Assembly (NCBI GenBank): GCA_027080245.1 | Contig: JALWSN010000329.1 | Coordinates: 1-19,566 of the forward strand | DNA length: 19,566 nucleotides | Direction: 5' to 3' | Source: Ignavibacteriales bacterium | Lineage (GTDB): Bacteria > Bacteroidota > Ignavibacteria > Ignavibacteriales > Melioribacteraceae | Shown: positions 15,257-19,566 of the stretch, piece after piece | Layout of the letters: each line of letters begins with the position of its first letter | How positions within the stretch are numbered: the first letter of the stretch is position 1 | Notes under the pieces: generated by a model | Databases searched by the model: none | Seen by the model: only the letters and a program-made list of their open reading frames with translations | Told to the model about the DNA's origin: nothing | Program-made: the position numbers and the translations under genes

Positions 15257-16387
15257 ATGAAAATCTTACTGCGAATAATTAAAAAAGAATTTTTACAATT
15301 CATCCGGGACCCTAAAATGTTCAGGATTGTTTTAATCGCGCCAGTAGTTCAGTTGGTGTTGTTGGGGTACGCGGCAAATCTTGAAGTTAAAGTAATTCAC
15401 ACTGCGGTTTACAATCAATCCAAAGGGACAACTTCCCGAAATTTATTAAGGGAATTAAAAGCCACAGGGTATTTCCACCTTGATTATTACGTAAACAATT
15501 ACAAAGAACTTCAAAAGTTAATAGACCGGGGAAATGTGGTTTTAGGTTTAGTGTTCGACAAAGACTTCGACTCCAATATTGGCGCTTCGAGGAAAGCCAG
15601 TATTCAAGCGGTTTTCGACGCATCGGATGGCAATACCGCAACAATATCAGCCGGATATTTACAAGCTGCAATTCAAAAATTCAATCGCAAAATTTCGTTA
15701 ATAACGTTGAGTAAAAAAGGAAAGGAGGTTCGGTTTCCGGCAAATATTGAACCCATCACAAGAGTTTGGTTCAACCCGGAATTAAAGACAAGAATATTTA
15801 TGGTACCAGGAATAATGAGTTTGCTTCTAATGATTATTACAATTACTCTAACGTCCCTTGCGATTGTTAAGGAAAAAGAAATCGGAACTTTCGATCAACT
15901 AATTGTAACCCCAATAAAACCTTACCAACTTATTTTGGGTAAATTCATTCCTTTTGTAGCTGTGGGGCTAATTGTGATTGTAATTGTTTTAACCGCCATG
16001 GCTGTTGTCTTTAACATTTCGGTAAAAGGCAGTTTGTTGTTTTTGTTCGCTTCCTCTCTAATTTTTGTGCTTTCGACGTTGGGATTGGGTCTATTCATTT
16101 CCACCGTTACAAAAACGCAGCAACAGGCAATGATGATAGCCACCTTCGGAGTAATGATGCCGATGATTTATCTCTCGGGCTTTGCTTTCCCTATCGTGAA
16201 CATGCCCGTCTCCATTCAATACATTACTTACCTAATTCCTCTGCGTTACTTCATTGAAATAATACGAGGCGTAATACTGAAAGGACTGGGATTAGCCGAC
16301 CTCTGGACGCAATTTGTTATTCTGATATTTTTTGGTATTTTAATTTTGTTTTTAAGCTCGTTAAGATTCAAGAAAAAAATAGATTGA
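15257..16387 (+). CDS. ABC-2 type exporter permease 2 (YbhR-like)
   Basis: Second inner-membrane subunit of 376 residues, starting on the base after permease 1. Its layout is the same: an N-terminal KKEFLQFIRDPKM, TM1 about 24-42, a periplasmic domain with VVLGLVFDKDFDS and FDASDGNTATI, then membrane segments from FMVPGIMSLLLMIITITLTSLAI, with the conserved VKEKEIGTFDQLIVTPIKP and SGFAFPIVNMPV loops. The clear sequence likeness between the two permeases shows they arose by duplication and act as a heterodimer. It is probably translationally coupled at both ends: the stop codon sits at the start of the SIR2-like gene. Confidence 0.92.
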   Translation: MKILLRIIKKEFLQFIRDPKMFRIVLIAPVVQLVLLGYAANLEVKVIHTAVYNQSKGTTSRNLLRELKATGYFHLDYYVNNYKELQKLIDRGNVVLGLVFDKDFDSNIGASRKASIQAVFDASDGNTATISAGYLQAAIQKFNRKISLITLSKKGKEVRFPANIEPITRVWFNPELKTRIFMVPGIMSLLLMIITITLTSLAIVKEKEIGTFDQLIVTPIKPYQLILGKFIPFVAVGLIVIVIVLTAMAVVFNISVKGSLLFLFASSLIFVLSTLGLGLFISTVTKTQQQAMMIATFGVMMPMIYLSGFAFPIVNMPVSIQYITYLIPLRYFIEIIRGVILKGLGLADLWTQFVILIFFGILILFLSSLRFKKKID

Positions 16388-16389
16388 AA

Positions 16390-17508
16390 ATGGCCGAAGC
16401 CAGAGAAGTTTTTTTAAAATACTCCACGCGGCGCGATGTTGTTTTTGTTCTTGGTGCGGGAACCTCACATCCCGACGGTGTCCCGTTGCAGCGCGAAATA
16501 CTGCCCGAAATATTGGACGGCAGCGTAGAGGAAATTCAAAATTCCGAAATCGGAAAAGAAGTAATTACTTTTATTAACGAAAACTTCCGCTACAACAAAG
16601 ACGTAAACTTTCCAACAATGGAATCGGTTTTCGGCTTCATCGATTATTTTCTCCTTCACAACGAGAGTTTAAATTCGGTTTACACAAACGCAAAGCTGCG
16701 TATCATAAAAGAATACTTAATTAAACTAATTCATTTTGTAGTTGACTACCGCACGAACAAAAAAAGTAAGTACTACCATTTGTTTTGGGAGGCAATTTCA
16801 AAACACAATCCGAACGTTTCCATTATTTCATTAAACTACGACACGTTGTTGGAACAAGCTTTTGATTTTTTGTTCGAAAAATTCGGCTACATCGATTACT
16901 CGATTCATTTTATGAATTACGAAAAAAGCGAGAAGTTAAAGAATTTTAATTTTTGGATCGACGCCCAGAAACCCCTTAAAATAAAAGGCGACGCACTACC
17001 GCATGCCATTAAACTATTGAAATTACACGGTAGTTTGAACTGGAAATATTGTAATTGTTGTAATCAAACCTTGTTGACTCCGTGGGATAGAAAGATTGAT
17101 TTAAACAAAGGAAAGTTCTTGGGCTACACCTATCCTGATAACGTTGAGTACGAATATTCCTGTCCGCTCGACGGCACGGATTTTCAAACTCTTATTATTC
17201 CACCGTCTTATTACAAGGAGCTAACGCACAACGTAATTTCCCAGCTCCTTACGGAAGCGGGCAAGGAAATACGAGCCGCTAAAAAGATTGTGTTTATTGG
17301 ATATTCCCTTTCCGACGCTGACGTGGACATCCTTGCCCTGCTCAAAAAAAATATTTCCAATCAGCAAATAATTGTCATTAACAGAAAAAACCCCGAAAGG
17401 TTAAAACTAAAATACCTTTCCGTTACTCCAAACGTAACCTTTTACGAAAAGACATTCGAAGGATTTGTTTCCGATGAAAATTTTGTTGAAGAGCTGCTGA
17501 AGGGTTGA
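16390..17508 (+). CDS. SIR2-like (SIR2_2) protein at the end of the exporter operon
   Basis: A 372-residue protein with a divergent sirtuin fold, probably binding or cleaving NAD+. Visible motifs are VFVLGAGTSHPDGVP (18-32, the GAGxS nucleotide loop), SLNYDTLLEQA (147-157, in the place of the classical TQN-x-D), KLHGSLNW (211-218) with candidate catalytic H213, a cysteine cluster C221, C223, C224 with C258 as a possible metal site, and a C-terminal strand KIVFIGYSLSDADVDIL (299-315), typical of SIR2_2 proteins. This type is common in antiviral and other accessory genes, usually as NADases, and is distinct from lysine deacylases such as the one at 4272. I saw no partner typical of known SIR2 defence systems (HerA, pAgo, TIR ThsB). 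I prefer the ATG at 16390; a TTG at 16384 would overlap the permease stop by four bases. Function here is unknown. Confidence 0.8.
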   Translation: MAEAREVFLKYSTRRDVVFVLGAGTSHPDGVPLQREILPEILDGSVEEIQNSEIGKEVITFINENFRYNKDVNFPTMESVFGFIDYFLLHNESLNSVYTNAKLRIIKEYLIKLIHFVVDYRTNKKSKYYHLFWEAISKHNPNVSIISLNYDTLLEQAFDFLFEKFGYIDYSIHFMNYEKSEKLKNFNFWIDAQKPLKIKGDALPHAIKLLKLHGSLNWKYCNCCNQTLLTPWDRKIDLNKGKFLGYTYPDNVEYEYSCPLDGTDFQTLIIPPSYYKELTHNVISQLLTEAGKEIRAAKKIVFIGYSLSDADVDILALLKKNISNQQIIVINRKNPERLKLKYLSVTPNVTFYEKTFEGFVSDENFVEELLKG

Positions 17509-17520
17509 ATTATTTGTTTA

Positions 17521-17563
17521 AATACTATATCTTAGTAGTACTACACACAAATAGTGGAGTATT
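17521..17563 (+). promoter_or_regulatory. Palindromic operator overlapping the padR ribosome site
   Basis: Three overlapping symmetries lie just before padR: GTAGTACTAC (17535-17544, a perfect palindrome), TACTA (17523-17527) with TAGTA (17533-17537), and AATACT (17521-17526) with AGTATT (17558-17563). The right outer arm lies on the ribosome site GGAG (17556-17559), seven bases before the ATG at 17567. PadR-type repressors bind such dyads to repress their own genes. Confidence 0.5.
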
Positions 17564-17566
17564 GAA

Positions 17567-18151
17567 ATGCTGTCCAAACTTTCAACTCTTATTCTTGGCG
17601 CTTTGCGCGAGGAAGCACGCAGCCCTTACGAAATAATAGCTCTCTTTAAAAATCTCGAAGTGACTAAGTGGTTCCCTGTTGCCGATTCAACGGTTTATTC
17701 CACGGTAAAAAAATTAAAGCAAATGAAATTTGTTGAATCCCGACTGGTTAAGTCCGGTAAACTCCCCGCAAAAACAATTTATTCCCTTACGCCCCTTGGC
17801 GAACAGGAATTGCTAAAAACCGCTTCTTGCTACCTTGATTCCGTCGAAACAAATCTTTCGGGTTTTCAGGTAGGAATTTTACTAATGGATTTATTTAAGA
17901 AAGAAGAAGTGCTGAAAAAATTAAGAACCAAACTGGAAGGACTTGAGAAGATCTTCTTCGATTTAAAAAAACAAATTTTAGCAATGGAACGAAATCAACA
18001 AAGCGTTCCATTCTCTACAATCGCGGTGCTTAAATACAAATACTACTTGATTGAAGCCGAACGCAAAACTTTGAAAGAATTAATCCGCGGATTAAACTTA
18101 CGGCGCGGAAGAAAACGCGGCTCGATCTTCGACTTCAGATTACCCGCGTGA
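17567..18151 (+). CDS. PadR-family transcriptional regulator
   Basis: Winged-helix regulator of 194 residues. The PadR domain covers about 1-80 (LSTLILGALREEARSPYEI, then WFPVADSTVYSTVKKLKQMKFVESRLVKSG and KTIYSLTPLGEQELL with the usual wing). Residues 90-180 form a long helical, probably coiled-coil, C-terminal domain of the longer PadR type (PadR_C-like: about 120-150 KLRTKLEGLEKIFFDLKKQILAM), ending in a basic tail. It is separated by 58 bases from the SIR2-like gene and has its own promoter-like palindromes, so it may form a separate unit or regulate the exporter end of the operon. Its 3' end overlaps the metallohydrolase gene on the opposite strand by 12 bases. Ligand unknown; family members sense phenolics or antibiotics. 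Confidence 0.9.
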   Translation: MLSKLSTLILGALREEARSPYEIIALFKNLEVTKWFPVADSTVYSTVKKLKQMKFVESRLVKSGKLPAKTIYSLTPLGEQELLKTASCYLDSVETNLSGFQVGILLMDLFKKEEVLKKLRTKLEGLEKIFFDLKKQILAMERNQQSVPFSTIAVLKYKYYLIEAERKTLKELIRGLNLRRGRKRGSIFDFRLPA

Positions 18152-19033
18152 AAGCTCCTCGTAAGCCGTTTTAATATTGTCCTGCAAAGCAGTCTTCCAC
18201 AGCGGTTTCATCTCTTCGAATCCCGGCACTGAATTAGTTTTTTGTAAATCTTTTAATCCGCGCCCTTGGCGCAGTCCTTTTTTAACGTAGTTTAGCAACG
18301 CTTCAATGTAATTTCTCATGAATCGCAAATCTCCCTTCCCGCCAAAAACATTGTCGGGAGAAAACGAATGCCCGTAAATAAAAAGCGTGTCGTTGTCGAA
18401 CCTATTGTAAGCGTCGTCTAAAAATTTAATCCAACCCGCCAACGATGCTTCGTCTTTTAAATTCACAAAAGGGTAAACGCGATTGAAAACCAAATCTCCC
18501 ATGTGGGCAACATTAGCATTAACAAAATGAACAACCGAATCGCCGCCGGTGTGGGCCGGACCAAAATGGTAAGCGAACACTTTTTCGCCTTCTAATTCAA
18601 AAGTCCATTCTTTTTGAAATGTAACATTTGCGGTTACTTTGTTTTTGTCCAAAGGCGTACCGACATTTCTCTTTTTTTGAAGACGAACGCAATTCTCGTT
18701 CGCCACGATCATTCCGGAATGCTTTGCAAGAAACGTATTGCCCGACGTGTGGTCTCTGTGATGATGCGTGTTTAGAAGAACGCTTATTTTATTTGCTTTC
18801 ATTTTCTTCAAATTGGAGTAAAATTTTTTTGCCGTGTCTGGGAATTGGGAATCAACAATAATAACAGCGTTTTCTCGAACCAACCATCCGATTGTACCGC
18901 CCCTGTTGGTGTAAATACCAATGCCCTTGCGAAGTTGTCTGAAGTTTTCAACTTTTACTGAGGAAGAGAAATTGCCAAGGAAAGCTCCGCTTAAGAAAAC
19001 GCTGGCTGTTTTAATAAATTCTTTTCTGTTCAT
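18140..19033 (-). CDS. Exported metallo-beta-lactamase-fold hydrolase
   Basis: A 297-residue MBL-fold protein. The N-terminus MNRKEFIKTASVFLSGAFLG looks like a Tat-type signal with one arginine-lysine pair in place of the twin arginines, as seen in other Bacteroidota-like phyla, so export is likely but unproven. The zinc-binding motif is THHHRDHTSG (89-98) with H90, H92, D94 and H95; further ligands are H161 (GPAHTGGD), D180 (HMGDLVF) and H222 (YGHSFS), giving a complete two-metal site. Residues 40-75 hold the first MBL strands (GTIGWLVRENAVIIVDSQF). The closest general type is the secreted, Tat-linked MBL hydrolases; the substrate could be a lactam, lactone or thioester and is unknown. A GGAAAG ribosome site lies before the ATG at 19033. 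It converges on padR with overlapping ends. Confidence 0.88.
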   Translation of the reverse strand: MNRKEFIKTASVFLSGAFLGNFSSSVKVENFRQLRKGIGIYTNRGGTIGWLVRENAVIIVDSQFPDTAKKFYSNLKKMKANKISVLLNTHHHRDHTSGNTFLAKHSGMIVANENCVRLQKKRNVGTPLDKNKVTANVTFQKEWTFELEGEKVFAYHFGPAHTGGDSVVHFVNANVAHMGDLVFNRVYPFVNLKDEASLAGWIKFLDDAYNRFDNDTLFIYGHSFSPDNVFGGKGDLRFMRNYIEALLNYVKKGLRQGRGLKDLQKTNSVPGFEEMKPLWKTALQDNIKTAYEELSRG

Positions 19034-19051
19034 TTTTTGCTTTCCAACTAA

Positions 19052-19090
19052 TTTAAAATGCCGTTTTAATTTTAATTAAAACATTTTAAA
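19052..19090. promoter_or_regulatory. Long AT-rich dyad in the divergent promoter region
   Basis: GTTTTAATT (19063-19071) and AATTAAAAC (19074-19082) are perfectly inverted around TT. They are flanked by TTTAAAAT (19052-19059) and ATTTTAAA (19083-19090), so the two nested pairs differ only by the bulge GCC. It lies 19-57 bases upstream of the hydrolase start, where an operator would act. No GC stem or T-run typical of a terminator is present. Confidence 0.4.
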
Positions 19091-19193
19091 AAGCAAACCG
19101 GCTTGCTTACATTATTTCAATCTGTTTAATAAAATCATTATATTAGCCGTTAAATTTTACGTCAAAATTTACAGCCTAATGGGTGACTTTTGA

Positions 19194-19566
19194 ATGGAAT
19201 ATTTTTGCGGAATAGATGGCGGCGCGACTAAAACGACCTGCGTAATCACCGACGAAAATCTGAACGTTCTTGCCCTACAAAAAGGAGAGCCTTCTTCTTT
19301 CCTAAAAGACGGCGAGGAAAAAGTCGCCGCTACTTTAATAGAATTAATTTTAAATGCCTTAACGGCGGCGGGGCTTTCCTTAAATGAACTTAGCGGGGTT
19401 GTAATCGGCTCAACCGGCGCGGGCAGGGAAGAAGACGCAGCAAGGCTCTTCAATAAATTAAAAGAAATATTTGCCGCCAAAGGTTTTTTCCTTCCCAAAT
19501 TAAAAATTGTCAGCGATGCGCACATAGCCCTCGAGGGAGCTTTCGGCGGTAAGCCTGGGGCTATTT
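19194..19566 (+). CDS. BadF/BadG/NAGK-type sugar kinase (ASKHA fold), N-terminal part (partial)
   Basis: Open frame running off the right edge; 124 codons are visible from the ATG at 19194. It opens with MEYFCGIDGGATKTTCVITD, the phosphate-1 loop of the actin-like ASKHA kinase fold. VVIGSTGAGREEDAAR (about 79-94) and SDAHIALEGAFGGKPGAI (107-124) match N-acetylglucosamine kinase and other BadF/BadG-domain proteins, where the DAxxAL region contacts substrate. The product probably phosphorylates N-acetylglucosamine or a related amino sugar with ATP, in cell-wall sugar recycling; BadF-type activators of radical dehydratases share the fold but usually lack this start pattern. It is divergent from the hydrolase. 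The upstream ATG at 19179 is in another frame and is closed at once by a stop, so 19194 is preferred. The C-terminal part and the exact substrate are outside the window. Confidence 0.8.
   Translation, partial: MEYFCGIDGGATKTTCVITDENLNVLALQKGEPSSFLKDGEEKVAATLIELILNALTAAGLSLNELSGVVIGSTGAGREEDAARLFNKLKEIFAAKGFFLPKLKIVSDAHIALEGAFGGKPGAI

Noticed and set aside
16384..17508. A known SIR2-based antiphage system (Thoeris, SIR2-HerA, SIR2-pAgo, DSR)
   Set aside because: No TIR, HerA, Argonaute or long DSR-type C-terminal domain is present; the protein is a single SIR2_2 domain of 372 residues.
1..19566. CRISPR array, tRNA/rRNA genes, insertion sequences, prophage or integrase
   Set aside because: No spaced direct repeats of array type, no cloverleaf-like sequence in the short intergenic gaps, and no transposase, integrase or phage gene was found by reading.

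Overview
The window is AT-rich, densely coded bacterial DNA of 19.6 kb with mixed start signals: some genes have clear AGGAG-type ribosome sites and others have none. Gene style (TPR lipoprotein-like exports, a mycobacterial/Bacteroidetes-type AhpC, ClC with a C-terminal RCK_C domain, Ile/Lys/Asn-rich proteins) suggests a member of the Bacteroidota/Ignavibacteriota/Chlorobi group, possibly Ignavibacteria. This is an impression from protein character, not a phylogenetic test. I saw no tRNA, rRNA, CRISPR, insertion sequence or phage gene.

Layout. 1-607 (-): start of a membrane-anchored reductive-dehalogenase/QueG-like protein, cut by the window edge. 734-4143 (+): a ClC chloride carrier or channel with CBS and RCK_C domains, then a MATE/ANKH-like membrane transporter. 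4272-6776 (-): a tight three-gene unit of a YhaM-like OB-fold/HD nuclease, an exported TPR protein and a CobB/SIRT5-type sirtuin. 6882-7372 (-): a MarR regulator with a strong intrinsic terminator. 7595-9198: a divergent oxyR/ahpC pair, the peroxide defence module, ending in a second strong terminator.

9370-17508 (+) is the centrepiece, an eight-gene unit with almost no spacing: TetR regulator, HlyD lipoprotein adaptor, ABC ATPase, TolC outer-membrane channel, second ABC ATPase, two ABC-2 permeases and a SIR2-like protein. It looks like the E. coli YbhGFSR exporter, with the double ATPase YbhF split into two genes and a dedicated TolC inserted between them. The adaptor, heterodimeric ATPase, heterodimeric permease and outer-membrane channel would form a complete tripartite efflux system controlled by the TetR protein. 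A SIR2_2-type protein as the last cistron is the least expected element.

17567-18151 (+) is a PadR regulator with a dense palindromic operator over its own ribosome site. It runs tail to tail (12-base overlap) into an exported metallo-beta-lactamase-fold hydrolase (18140-19033, -). A long AT-rich dyad lies between that gene and a BadF/NAGK-type sugar kinase that runs off the right edge (19194-19566, +).

The window is regulator-rich (MarR, LysR/OxyR, TetR, PadR), which fits a stress and detoxification neighbourhood. No unmistakably new system is present. The exporter with a SIR2 protein as its last gene is the best candidate for something undescribed.
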